Source: Porticoccaceae bacterium UBA4026 (GTDB lineage Bacteria; Pseudomonadota; Gammaproteobacteria; Pseudomonadales; Porticoccaceae). Taken from it: a stretch of DNA of 14,590 bases. This document shows, in pieces, positions 1 through 5,959 of this stretch. A model generated the notes under the pieces. It did not search any database. It was given only the letters and a program-made list of their open reading frames with translations, and was not told the origin of the DNA. The first letter of the stretch is position 1, and every line of letters begins with the position of its first letter. The stretch is taken from positions 4,524 to 19,113 of the forward strand of contig DGAQ01000048.1 of assembly GCA_002382445.1 (NCBI GenBank), written 5' to 3'. The translations under genes and the position numbers were made by a program.

Positions 1-1
1 T

Positions 2-505
2 GATAATATCGAGCTTGGCGTGAAGTCAGTCGTTTTTGGCATGGCAATGGTATTGCTGTTTATGGTGGTGGTCTATCGAGCTTTCGGTTTAGCGGCGAAT
101 GTGGCTCTGGTAATGAATTTGCTCTTGTTGGTGGCGTTTATGTCGCTCTTGGGCGCCACGCTAACCTTGCCAGGTATCGCGGGTATCGTGCTTACGGTCG
201 GTATGGCGGTAGACGCTAACGTCTTGATTTTCTCGCGGATTCGCGAAGAGCGTAATAATGGTGCCACGGTTCAGGGCTCAATTAGTGCAGGTTATGACCG
301 TGCCTTTGTATCCATTTTAGACGCCAATATTACTACACTCATTGTCGCCTCGATTCTTTTCTTGATTGGGTCTGGTCCAGTGCAAGGGTTTGCGGTGACC
401 TTATCGATTGGTATCTTGACGTCGATGTTTACCTCGATTGTGATGACTCGCGGATTGGTTAATCTAGTGGTCGGTGGCCGCAAAATCGAAAAATTGTGGA
501 TTTAG
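2..505 (+). CDS. secD: Protein translocase subunit SecD, C-terminal part (5' end outside the window)
   Basis: SecD works with SecF and YajC on the periplasmic side of SecYEG, where it uses the proton motive force to help pull exported proteins across the inner membrane. Only the last 167 residues are present; the frame is open from base 2, so the gene begins upstream. The piece is a chain of hydrophobic membrane segments and carries the SecD signature GMAVDANVLIFSRIREE, which contains the conserved Asp-Ala-Asn of the transmembrane region, followed by two further membrane helices. The family is usually about 600 residues, so roughly the last quarter is seen. secF follows 10 bases downstream, as in other gammaproteobacteria, which implies cotranscription. 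The GTG at base 20 is not a real start; it lies inside the membrane domain. Confidence 0.97.
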   Translation, partial: DNIELGVKSVVFGMAMVLLFMVVVYRAFGLAANVALVMNLLLLVAFMSLLGATLTLPGIAGIVLTVGMAVDANVLIFSRIREERNNGATVQGSISAGYDRAFVSILDANITTLIVASILFLIGSGPVQGFAVTLSIGILTSMFTSIVMTRGLVNLVVGGRKIEKLWI

Positions 506-512
506 AGGAAAA
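504..512 (+). promoter_or_regulatory. Ribosome binding site of secF
   Basis: The purine-rich AGAGGAAAA lies four to twelve bases before the ATG at 516 and overlaps the end of the secD stop codon. It decides the secF start in favour of 516 over the GTG at 474. Confidence 0.7.
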
Positions 513-515
513 GTC

Positions 516-1430
516 ATGACTGAATTGAAAGTGTACAATTTTATGGGCATACGGAAGTATGCGTTGTTATTCTCTGCAATTTTATTGTCGGTGTCAGCAT
601 GGTCTCTCTATACCCAAGGTCTGGAGCTAGGCTTAGACTTTTCTGGAGGCACTCAAATAGAGGTGGGATACGAACAACCGGCCAATGTGAGTGAGTTGAG
701 AGAAAAGCTAGTAACGGCAGGGTTTGATAGTCCGATAGTGATACATTTTGGTTCTGAAACAGATGTGTTGATCCGCCTTCAGGGCGAGCCTAACCAAGAG
801 CTCGCAGAACAAATTATTGAGGTTCTAAAGGGCGATGATCAGCAAGTTGAGTTGCGTAGAGTTGATTATGTTGGGCCCCAGATCGGTGAAGAATTGCGTG
901 AAGATGGGGGTCTCGGCATGTTAACCGCTTTGGCGGTGGTTATGCTGTATGTCGCAATTCGTTTCCAATTGAAGTTTTCAGTGGCAGCGGTCATTGCTCT
1001 GGCTCACGACGTTGTGATTACTCTGGGCATTTTCTCTCTAGCACGGCTTGAGTTTGACCTGACGGTATTGGCAGCGGTGCTGGCTGTAGTGGGGTACTCC
1101 CTAAACGACACCATTGTAGTGTCGGATCGAATTCGAGAGAATTTCCGTAAGATTCGTAATGCGACAGCGATTGAGGTTATTAATGAATCGCTATCGCAGA
1201 CACTGTGGCGGACTATTAATACCTCACTGACTACTTTATTAGTGTTGTTATCACTGTTCTTTATAGGTGGCGAGTTGATCCATAATTTCGCCATTGCGCT
1301 AATGATTGGCGTAGGTATCGGAACTTATTCGTCAATTTATGTGGCAGCGACGGTAATGCTGGCCTTGAAGGTGGGTCGAGAAGATCTTCTGGAGCAGGTC
1401 GAAGGTGAGCTTGTGGACGATCTTCCTTAG
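516..1430 (+). CDS. secF: Protein translocase subunit SecF
   Basis: SecF is the partner of SecD in proton-driven protein export across the inner membrane. The 304-residue product has a first membrane helix at about residues 13-31, the periplasmic entry motif DFSGGTQIEV at 41-50, a periplasmic domain up to about residue 130, and then five predicted membrane helices. These include VVGYSLNDTIVVSDRIREN, the SecF counterpart of the SecD DAN motif. The start at 516 was chosen because AGAGGAAAAG lies just before it and the N-terminus KVYNFM lines up with the KVYDFM of E. coli SecF. An in-frame GTG at 474 would give 14 more residues but would run back into secD. The family is usually 300-325 residues, so the protein is complete. 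A hairpin terminator follows the stop codon. Confidence 0.97.
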   Translation: MTELKVYNFMGIRKYALLFSAILLSVSAWSLYTQGLELGLDFSGGTQIEVGYEQPANVSELREKLVTAGFDSPIVIHFGSETDVLIRLQGEPNQELAEQIIEVLKGDDQQVELRRVDYVGPQIGEELREDGGLGMLTALAVVMLYVAIRFQLKFSVAAVIALAHDVVITLGIFSLARLEFDLTVLAAVLAVVGYSLNDTIVVSDRIRENFRKIRNATAIEVINESLSQTLWRTINTSLTTLLVLLSLFFIGGELIHNFAIALMIGVGIGTYSSIYVAATVMLALKVGREDLLEQVEGELVDDLP

Positions 1431-1451
1431 GTCACTAAAATAGTAATATCC

Positions 1452-1486
1452 AAGGCTCTCACATTTATATTGAGGGCCTTTTTTTT
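1452..1486 (+). terminator. Rho-independent terminator of secDF
   Basis: AAGGCTCTCA (1452-1461) pairs with TGAGGGCCTT (1471-1480), with one G-U pair and a 9-base loop, and a run of eight T follows (1479-1486). It stands 21 bases after the secF stop. The 3' end of the convergent minus-strand gene lies inside it: the last codons of that gene are formed by the T run and the right arm, and its TAA stop is in the loop. Read on the minus strand there is no good U tract, so it is expected to work mainly for secF. Confidence 0.85.
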
Positions 1487-1911
1487 ATAAAATTTTGAAA
1501 ATAATCAAAAATTTCTTGAGGATGACTTTCCCTTGCTGTCCTCCACCGATCATTGGTCGCAACATTAATAGGTTCGCCATTCAGATCTAAAATAAAAACC
1601 CGCGGCACGCCCTCTTGAGAGGGTAGGCCTAAGTGTTCGATGAGACCCATGTTGATATCATAGTCCCCCAGGTCGACCCGCATGATCCCATAGTGGTCGG
1701 CTATAAACTGTGCAACCGACGGCAACAGCATGACAGCCTCTAGGCATTGAGCATCAGGACACCAATTGGCGCCGAAAATCACTAAGGGCTGTTTTCTTTC
1801 GGCAAGAGTATCTGCGATAAAGCTTTTTAGTTGATCGGCGGTAATCACCCTGCCGTTAAAGGGCTGCGGCATAGGCGATTCGAGTTGATCAAGGTCGGTT
1901 AATTGGATCAT
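1465..1911 (-). CDS. Thioredoxin-fold family protein with an unusual CX4C motif
   Basis: This is a 148-residue protein of the thioredoxin-like superfamily. A beta strand PLVIFGANW leads into W50-C51-P-D-A-Q-C56, and a cis-proline loop EGVPRVFILD has its proline at 103; both are hallmarks of the fold. Ordinary thioredoxins have CXXC; here the residue at the second cysteine position is Ala54 and another cysteine lies two residues further on, giving C-X4-C. No signal peptide is visible, so it is probably cytoplasmic. A role as a thiol-disulfide oxidoreductase or as a thiol-based peroxide or stress protein is inference. It lies downstream of and in the same direction as the crotonase gene (162-base gap), so the two may be cotranscribed. 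A weak AGGGA precedes the ATG. Its 3' end overlaps the secF terminator. Fold assignment is fairly sure, function is not. Confidence 0.8.
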   Translation of the reverse strand: MIQLTDLDQLESPMPQPFNGRVITADQLKSFIADTLAERKQPLVIFGANWCPDAQCLEAVMLLPSVAQFIADHYGIMRVDLGDYDINMGLIEHLGLPSQEGVPRVFILDLNGEPINVATNDRWRTARESHPQEIFDYFQNFIKKRPSI

Positions 1912-2073
1912 TAGTTATGGATTCCCTGTACTTTTACTGCCACTGACTGAATAAGTATTTCTTAATTCTATTATTACAAAACCAGGATGGCCTTGAATTC
2001 GACTCTGCCCCTGCCTTTCTATACCCAATACTATTTAGATAGGTAAATCATCAAGCTCGTCTTTAGATAAACC

Positions 2074-2952
2074 TTATTCCCACCATGGATAAAACGGAGG
2101 CATGTCGCTGGATGCTTTTTCGGTAAATTTGGCTGCGCGCTTTTCCAGGAAAGCATTCACGCCTTCTTTACCACTGGTCTGGCTGGCATAGAACACCGCT
2201 AGAGAGTCGACCTGATGGGCTTTCACTGGATGATCTTGGGCCGAATTCCTATAAATCATTTGCCGTGTTAAGGCCATGGAAACCTGGCTAAAATTAACCA
2301 TTCGAGCGGCCAGGGCGTAGGCTTCATTCAATAACTCTTCAGGGGCATAAATTGCTTTCACAAAACGCTCTTTTAGCAGAGTTTCCGCCGTTAAAATCTC
2401 CGCGGTATAGCACCATTCTAGCGCTGTTTGGATGCCCACTAAGCGGGGCAAAAACCAACTTGAGCAGGCTTCTGGAGTAATACCAATCTTATTAAAGACA
2501 AAACCTACTTTGGCCTTCTCTGAGGCAAGGCGAATATCCATGGCGCAGGCCATGGTTGCCCCAATTCCGACTGCTGCACCGTTAATGGCGCCTATAATAG
2601 GCTTTTTACAGTCGTACATAGCCAATACTACGAGACCACCTGAGTCACGAACACCATTTTTGATGTCATCCTGATCTGAGCGTTCACGCATATCATCCAA
2701 AGTAGGTTGTAGATGTTCACTTAACCCAAAGGCGTTATCTGCTGCGGCGTTGAGATCCATACCTGCGCAAAATGCTCGACCTGCGCCAGTGACAACAATC
2801 GCCCCCACCTGATCGTCATCACTGGCATGATTAAAGGCATCTATAAGCTCACGACTCATCTCGATGGTGAATGCATTGAGATGCTCTGGACGTGAAAGCG
2901 TCAGGGTTAAAATTGAATTATTGATACTACATAGGATCGTTTTGTACGCCAT
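2074..2952 (-). CDS. Enoyl-CoA hydratase/isomerase (crotonase) family protein, isomerase-like
   Basis: This 292-residue protein has the crotonase fold. The two oxyanion-hole segments that hold the acyl-CoA thioester are GRAFCAGMDL (58-67) and NGAAVGIGATMACAMDIRLA (124-143). Aligned by eye to mitochondrial enoyl-CoA hydratase, both hydratase glutamates (Glu144 and Glu164 in rat) are replaced, by about Thr133 and Phe153. A glutamate is present at 161 in TPEACSSWFLPRLVG, where ECI2-type enoyl-CoA isomerases have their catalytic Glu (SPEGCSS) and PaaG its Asp. I therefore infer an isomerase or other non-hydratase reaction on a CoA ester. The closing MPPFYPWWE tail is probably a subgroup feature. 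It is divergent from the aminotransferase gene, and the bkd genes nearby would supply enoyl-CoA intermediates. The ATG follows AAGAGATAACC on the coding strand. Confidence 0.88.
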   Translation of the reverse strand: MAYKTILCSINNSILTLTLSRPEHLNAFTIEMSRELIDAFNHASDDDQVGAIVVTGAGRAFCAGMDLNAAADNAFGLSEHLQPTLDDMRERSDQDDIKNGVRDSGGLVVLAMYDCKKPIIGAINGAAVGIGATMACAMDIRLASEKAKVGFVFNKIGITPEACSSWFLPRLVGIQTALEWCYTAEILTAETLLKERFVKAIYAPEELLNEAYALAARMVNFSQVSMALTRQMIYRNSAQDHPVKAHQVDSLAVFYASQTSGKEGVNAFLEKRAAKFTEKASSDMPPFYPWWE

Positions 2953-2985
2953 GGTTATCTCTTATTATTGGAATTATTAAGTCCA

Positions 2986-3014
2986 AGTATAACTTCTATA
3001 AGTATTATTTTTAA
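2986..3014 (-). promoter_or_regulatory. Candidate sigma-70 promoter of the crotonase gene
   Basis: On the minus strand TTAAAA (3014-3009) and TATACT (2991-2986) are separated by 17 bases, about 34 bases before the start codon. The -10 matches five of six consensus bases and the -35 four of six. It is supported by pattern only. Confidence 0.35.
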
Positions 3015-3020
3015 GTTCTG

Positions 3021-3052
3021 TTGACAAACAACCTAGGTGATCAATCTATACT
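3021..3052 (+). promoter_or_regulatory. Candidate promoter of the aminotransferase gene, upstream copy
   Basis: A perfect TTGACA (3021-3026) is followed by TATACT (3047-3052). The 20-base spacing is longer than ideal; TCTATA at 3045 would give 18. The spacer contains ACCTAGGTGAT (3031-3041), which also occurs just upstream of the bkdR-like gene, so a regulator bound here would cover the core promoter. Confidence 0.45.
3031..3041 (+). promoter_or_regulatory. Possible operator ACCTAGGTGAT, copy 1
   Basis: The first eight bases, ACCTAGGT, are a perfect palindrome. The same 11 bases occur at 5699-5709 upstream of the bkdR-like gene. The location between the -35 and -10 elements of the aminotransferase promoter would suit a repressor. 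The binding protein is unknown; BkdR itself is the obvious candidate by proximity. Confidence 0.35.
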
Positions 3053-3085
3053 ACCAAGGGTATGCCTGACACTATTGATCTAGCT

Positions 3086-3091
3086 TATAAT
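3086..3091 (+). promoter_or_regulatory. Candidate second -10 element for the aminotransferase gene
   Basis: An exact TATAAT stands 80 bases before the start codon. No good -35 lies at the right distance (CTGACA at 3066 is only 14 bases away), so use of this site would need an activator or it is chance in AT-rich DNA. Confidence 0.3.
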
Positions 3092-3096
3092 ACCAA

Positions 3097-3106
3097 TGAT
3101 TAATCA
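3097..3106 (+). repeat. Perfect 10-base palindrome TGATTAATCA in the aminotransferase leader
   Basis: TGATTAATCA reads the same on both strands and lies just downstream of the TATAAT at 3086. It could be a dimeric regulator site, but short AT-rich palindromes also occur by chance. Confidence 0.3.
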
Positions 3107-3171
3107 ACAGGCAAACTGTGTTACCGCCACTGAGTCGTTAGGGAATCAAGTGCATACTAGGGGGATTATTT

Positions 3172-4530
3172 ATGTCGACCAGCACCAAGAAAAGCAATGA
3201 ATTTTACCAGACCGCTGGGGTAACAGCCGAACAGTTTGATTCACACTGGATGCCGTTTAGCGGCAACCGCGAGTTCAAACAAAACCCCCGCATGATTGTG
3301 GCTGCTGAGGGATCCTACCTTACAGCTGCCGATGGTCGTAAAATATTTGACGGTTTGTCGGGGCTTTGGACGACGGGACTTGGTCATTGTCGCTCTGAGA
3401 TTGTGAAAGCGGTCAGCGAACAAGCTGGGACATTAGATTTTTTCTCTGGATTTCAATATGGCCATCCAAAATCTTTTCAGTTAGCGGAACGTATTTGCCA
3501 ATTTATGCCGGCAGAATTGAATCGAGTATTTTTTACCGGCTCAGGATCAGAAAGTGTCGATACCTCGCTAAAAATGGCTCGGGCTTACTGGCGTAAAAAA
3601 GGTTTGGCGTCAAAAACGCGATTGATTGGCCGCGCCAAGGGGTACCACGGGGTTAATTTCGGCGGTATTAGTGTTGGTGGAATTGTTGGTAATCGAGCGA
3701 CTTTTGGGCAAACCCTTGAGGCTGATCATTTAGCCCACACGATGCTTCCAGAAAATACCTTTACCCGTGGCATGCCAGAGTCAGGGGCTCATCTTGCGGA
3801 TGGACTTCTGGACCTAGTGGCTCTTCATGATGCGAGTAACATTGCGGCAGTCATTGTAGAGCCAATGGCCGGCTCTGCGGGGGTTATTCCTCCACCGGTG
3901 GGCTATTTAAAGCGCCTGCGAGAAATCTGTGATCAACATCAAATATTACTTATTTTTGATGAGGTGATTACCGCTTTTGGCCGAGTGGGGACTGCTACGG
4001 GTGCGGAAGCCTATGGTGTGGTGCCGGATATACTTAATGTGGCGAAACAGCTAACCAATGGCGCTGTGCCTATGGGCGCGGTCATTGCTAAACAAGAGAT
4101 TTACGATACGTTCATGGATCAAGGTGGACCGGAGTACATGATTGAGTTCCCTCATGGTTACACCTACTCAGGTCACCCTCTTGCCTGTGCCGCTGGTTTG
4201 GCCTCATTAGATCTATTAGAAAAAGAAAACAGTTTTGATCAAGTAAAGGCTATGGCCCCTATATTGGAAGAGGCCATACACAGTCTTAGCAGTGCAAAAC
4301 ACGTGGTTGATATTCGCAATTACGGTGCAGCAGCGGGAATAACTCTGGCATCGCTTCCTGGAGAGCCAGCCAAAAGGCCTTTTGAGGCTGCCATGAAATG
4401 TTGGGAGAAGGGCTTTTACGTGCGTTATGGCGGCGATACATTGCAGCTAGGCTTGCCATTTGCCACCTCGGCCCATGAAATTGACCTATTGGTTAATGCT
4501 ATGGGAGAGGCGATAAACGAGACGGATTAG
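3172..4530 (+). CDS. bauA: Omega-amino acid (beta-alanine):pyruvate aminotransferase, class III
   Basis: This PLP enzyme moves the amino group of beta-alanine or another omega-amino acid to pyruvate, giving L-alanine and a semialdehyde. The 452-residue protein follows the Pseudomonas putida enzyme almost end to end as I recall that sequence: HWMPFSGNREF near the start, DGLSGLWTTGLGH, FTGSGSESVDTSLKMARAYW (PLP phosphate cup), GRAKGYHGVN, HDASNIAAVIVEPMAGSAGV, LLIFDEVITAFGR with the ring-binding Asp263, and AKQLTNGAVPMGAV with the Schiff-base Lys292, then EFPHGYTYSGHP and VRYGGDTLQLG. The length matches the family. A strong GGGGGA sits seven bases before the ATG. No semialdehyde dehydrogenase gene (mmsA type), a frequent partner, follows. 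With bkd genes nearby, 3-aminoisobutyrate from valine turnover is a possible second substrate (inference). Other omega-transaminase activities cannot be ruled out. Confidence 0.93.
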   Translation: MSTSTKKSNEFYQTAGVTAEQFDSHWMPFSGNREFKQNPRMIVAAEGSYLTAADGRKIFDGLSGLWTTGLGHCRSEIVKAVSEQAGTLDFFSGFQYGHPKSFQLAERICQFMPAELNRVFFTGSGSESVDTSLKMARAYWRKKGLASKTRLIGRAKGYHGVNFGGISVGGIVGNRATFGQTLEADHLAHTMLPENTFTRGMPESGAHLADGLLDLVALHDASNIAAVIVEPMAGSAGVIPPPVGYLKRLREICDQHQILLIFDEVITAFGRVGTATGAEAYGVVPDILNVAKQLTNGAVPMGAVIAKQEIYDTFMDQGGPEYMIEFPHGYTYSGHPLACAAGLASLDLLEKENSFDQVKAMAPILEEAIHSLSSAKHVVDIRNYGAAAGITLASLPGEPAKRPFEAAMKCWEKGFYVRYGGDTLQLGLPFATSAHEIDLLVNAMGEAINETD

Positions 4531-4545
4531 AGGGGTCTCTGATTA

Positions 4546-4562
4546 GGGCTTCTGTAAAGCCC
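4546..4562. terminator. Weak hairpin between convergent aminotransferase and lipoprotein genes
   Basis: GGGCTT (4546-4551) pairs with AAGCCC (4557-4562) around a 5-base loop. No T run follows on either strand, so it is at best a weak terminator for the two genes that converge here. Confidence 0.35.
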
Positions 4563-4571
4563 CTTGCTGCC

Positions 4572-5009
4572 TTATTCAGACTCTGTGCTTGAGTCGCGGT
4601 CTTCAGCTGGGGACTCTTCTGGAGTTTCTGCTTTCCACTGGTAAATTTTCTTAATAAAGCAGCGGTCTACTCCTGAGAAGCCGTTGCTGACGATAATTTC
4701 ATCACCACGGCTTAAGCATGAAGATCCTCGTGTTCTTGTCGCAATGCTGTTCATTCCTTGGGATATATCGCAGATACCCGATAACTCTAATTTGTATTCG
4801 TCTTTGACGCCCTTGGTTAAAATTACTGAGTGTCTTTCACCGTTAAATTCCTTCCAACCGTTAATGGAGCTGGCAAAACAGATTTGCCTAACCTCGTCAC
4901 CTAATCTTGAATTTGGCAGGGTGGGGAGAGGGTCGACCTCTGTCATGGTTGTTTGCGTGCAACCAATAACAGCCATGGTTGCAAAAATAACACCAAAATT
5001 TCTCAACAT
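4572..5009 (-). CDS. Small cysteine-containing lipoprotein, possibly DUF6491-like
   Basis: A 145-residue predicted lipoprotein of unknown function. The N-terminus is a short signal peptide ending in the lipobox VIGC, with Cys17 as the lipidation site; Thr18 and Gln19 follow, with no Asp at +2, so sorting to the outer membrane is likely. The mature part has four cysteines (44, 80, 98, 117), enough for two disulfides in the periplasm. It ends in an acidic, Ser/Glu-rich tail from about residue 128. The pattern of an early Cys, a W, a central GIC, then CLSRGDEI and a late C-F-I-K-K-I resembles the DUF6491 lipoproteins of Proteobacteria, but this is from memory and uncertain. AAGGAACTTGAA precedes the ATG and supports the start. 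It appears to be a single-gene unit between the aminotransferase and bkdR genes. Confidence 0.82.
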   Translation of the reverse strand: MLRNFGVIFATMAVIGCTQTTMTEVDPLPTLPNSRLGDEVRQICFASSINGWKEFNGERHSVILTKGVKDEYKLELSGICDISQGMNSIATRTRGSSCLSRGDEIIVSNGFSGVDRCFIKKIYQWKAETPEESPAEDRDSSTESE

Positions 5010-5167
5010 TTCAAGTTCCTTATATTGGGTTAATGGGCCTTATTGAGTCGATTCCCCAGTTCTTTATGTTTGCAACGGTTCAATGTTGTTTTGGTTGACT
5101 AAAATTCGTTTTCTAATTTTAAGTAAAGACCCTAGAAGGTATCCGAAGTTATTTATCTAAGCAGGGG

Positions 5168-5189
5168 AAAACGCCTTCAAACGGGCGCT
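5168..5189 (-). terminator. Candidate terminator of the bkdR-like gene
   Basis: On the minus strand a six-pair stem (5189-5184 with 5175-5170, including one G-U pair) with an 8-base loop is followed by a short UUUU and then CCCC. It lies 18 bases past the stop codon. The stem and U run are short, so the call is tentative. Confidence 0.35.
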
Positions 5190-5206
5190 ACATGACTGTT
5201 TACAGC

Positions 5207-5686
5207 CTAAATGAGATGTCCGAGGGGTAATTCAGTTTTATAGCAAACGGGTTTCAGTGAAAAACTACTTTTGACGTGACTAACGCCCTCAAACTGGGTA
5301 AGGCGTTGATCAAGAAATTCTTGATAACGCTGTAGGTCGGGTGTGATGACTCTAATCAGGTAATCAAACTCACCTGTCATAAGATAACACTCCATTACTT
5401 CGGGCCAAGATTGTACTTGAGCTGCAAAACTATCTAGAGCTTTCTTAACTTGATGGTCGAGTGTAACCTGAATGAACACGGTCACTGGAAGCCCCACTTT
5501 GTTTGGGTCTAGCAAGGTGACTCTTTTGTTAATATAGCCTTTTTCTTCGAGGTTTTTTACGCGTCTTGAGCATGGTGATGGTGAAAGAAATACTTTTTCC
5601 GCGAGTTCAATATTTGGAATGGCGGCATTGCCTTGAAGTATTGATAGGATTTTCCAATCCGTTGAATCTAAAGTATCTTGCGCCAT
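5207..5686 (-). CDS. bkdR: Lrp/AsnC-family regulator, BkdR-like
   Basis: This 159-residue protein has the two parts of an Lrp/AsnC regulator: an N-terminal helix-turn-helix (about residues 8-55, recognition helix SPSPCSRRVKNLEEKGYI) and a C-terminal RAM effector domain (about 66-145) with VMECYLMTGEFDYLIRV and the closing SSFSLK-KTELPL. In P. putida BkdR, as I recall it, the equivalent stretches are PEVMECYLMTGDPDYLLRV and YKTALPLP, a close match. BkdR activates the bkd operon in response to branched-chain amino acids. The gene here is divergent from bkdA1 across 273 bases, the same arrangement as in Pseudomonas. The ribosome site is poor (an AGG lies about 15 bases before the ATG, inside the ACCTAGGT palindrome), which would fit low expression and perhaps autoregulation. 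Family is certain; the BkdR role rests on similarity plus position. Confidence 0.9.
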   Translation of the reverse strand: MAQDTLDSTDWKILSILQGNAAIPNIELAEKVFLSPSPCSRRVKNLEEKGYINKRVTLLDPNKVGLPVTVFIQVTLDHQVKKALDSFAAQVQSWPEVMECYLMTGEFDYLIRVITPDLQRYQEFLDQRLTQFEGVSHVKSSFSLKPVCYKTELPLGHLI

Positions 5687-5698
5687 ACAGCTATTACT

Positions 5699-5709
5699 AC
5701 CTAGGTGAT
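5699..5709 (+). promoter_or_regulatory. Possible operator ACCTAGGTGAT, copy 2
   Basis: Identical over 11 bases to 3031-3041 in the aminotransferase promoter, with the palindromic core ACCTAGGT. It lies 13-23 bases before the bkdR start codon and overlaps its likely ribosome binding region, a position that suits autoregulation. Confidence 0.35.
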
Positions 5710-5723
5710 TGCACTGAATTCAG

Positions 5724-5733
5724 TTATTAATAA
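5724..5733 (+). repeat. 10-base palindrome TTATTAATAA in the bkdR/bkdA1 promoter region
   Basis: A perfect AT-only palindrome, about 38 bases upstream of the bkdR start. Lrp-family proteins bind AT-rich, loosely palindromic sites in several phased copies, so this is a candidate half of a larger binding array. Confidence 0.3.
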
Positions 5734-5784
5734 TTAACACCCAACATATCTTAAACGCTAACCAGCCATGCTGATTAGAGACAC

Positions 5785-5798
5785 ATAAATTAATTTAT
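5785..5798 (+). promoter_or_regulatory. 14-base palindrome ATAAATTAATTTAT between bkdR and bkdA1
   Basis: A perfect 14-base palindrome near the middle of the 273-base divergent region, 98 bases before the bkdR start and 161 before the bkdA1 start. The surrounding DNA is very AT-rich. Position and symmetry make it the leading candidate for a BkdR-type activator site; this is inference. Confidence 0.4.
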
Positions 5799-5920
5799 CG
5801 CCTCATGAGCAATCATTGTTCATTTAAATCTATGATTACGCAATAAATATTATTATCACCGCGAATTTATCTCGATTTTTGGTAGGATTTTCCGTGGCTC
5901 GCCATGCTAATTTAGGTACT

Positions 5921-5932
5921 TATAAAGATAAT
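5921..5932 (+). promoter_or_regulatory. Candidate -10 region of the bkdA1A2B operon
   Basis: TATAAA (5921-5926) and GATAAT (5927-5932) both resemble a -10 element 28-39 bases before the bkdA1 start. No good -35 is found at 16-18 bases upstream of either, which is what an activator-dependent promoter would show. Confidence 0.35.
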
Positions 5933-5959
5933 TAAAACAGCTTTCAGAGGGATATTGTT

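Noticed and set aside
474..515. Upstream GTG start for SecF, adding 14 residues
   Set aside because: It would overlap the secD coding end by 32 bases, the extra residues do not resemble SecF, and a good ribosome site precedes the ATG at 516, whose N-terminus matches SecF.
4546..4562. Strong terminator after the aminotransferase gene
   Set aside because: The stem is only six pairs and no U run follows on either strand, so I list it only as a weak hairpin.
4684..5046. 120-codon open frame on the plus strand opposite the lipoprotein gene
   Set aside because: The minus-strand frame has a lipobox signal peptide and a ribosome site; the plus-strand frame has neither a ribosome site nor family features.
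5095..5123. Plus-strand promoter TTGACT with a downstream AT-rich box
   Set aside because: The -10 candidate is poor and no plus-strand gene follows before the bkdR coding region on the other strand.
5894..5909. Sigma-54-like promoter (TGGCTCG then GC) before bkdA1
   Set aside because: The distance between the GG and GC elements is two bases too short for a sigma-54 promoter, where spacing is strict.
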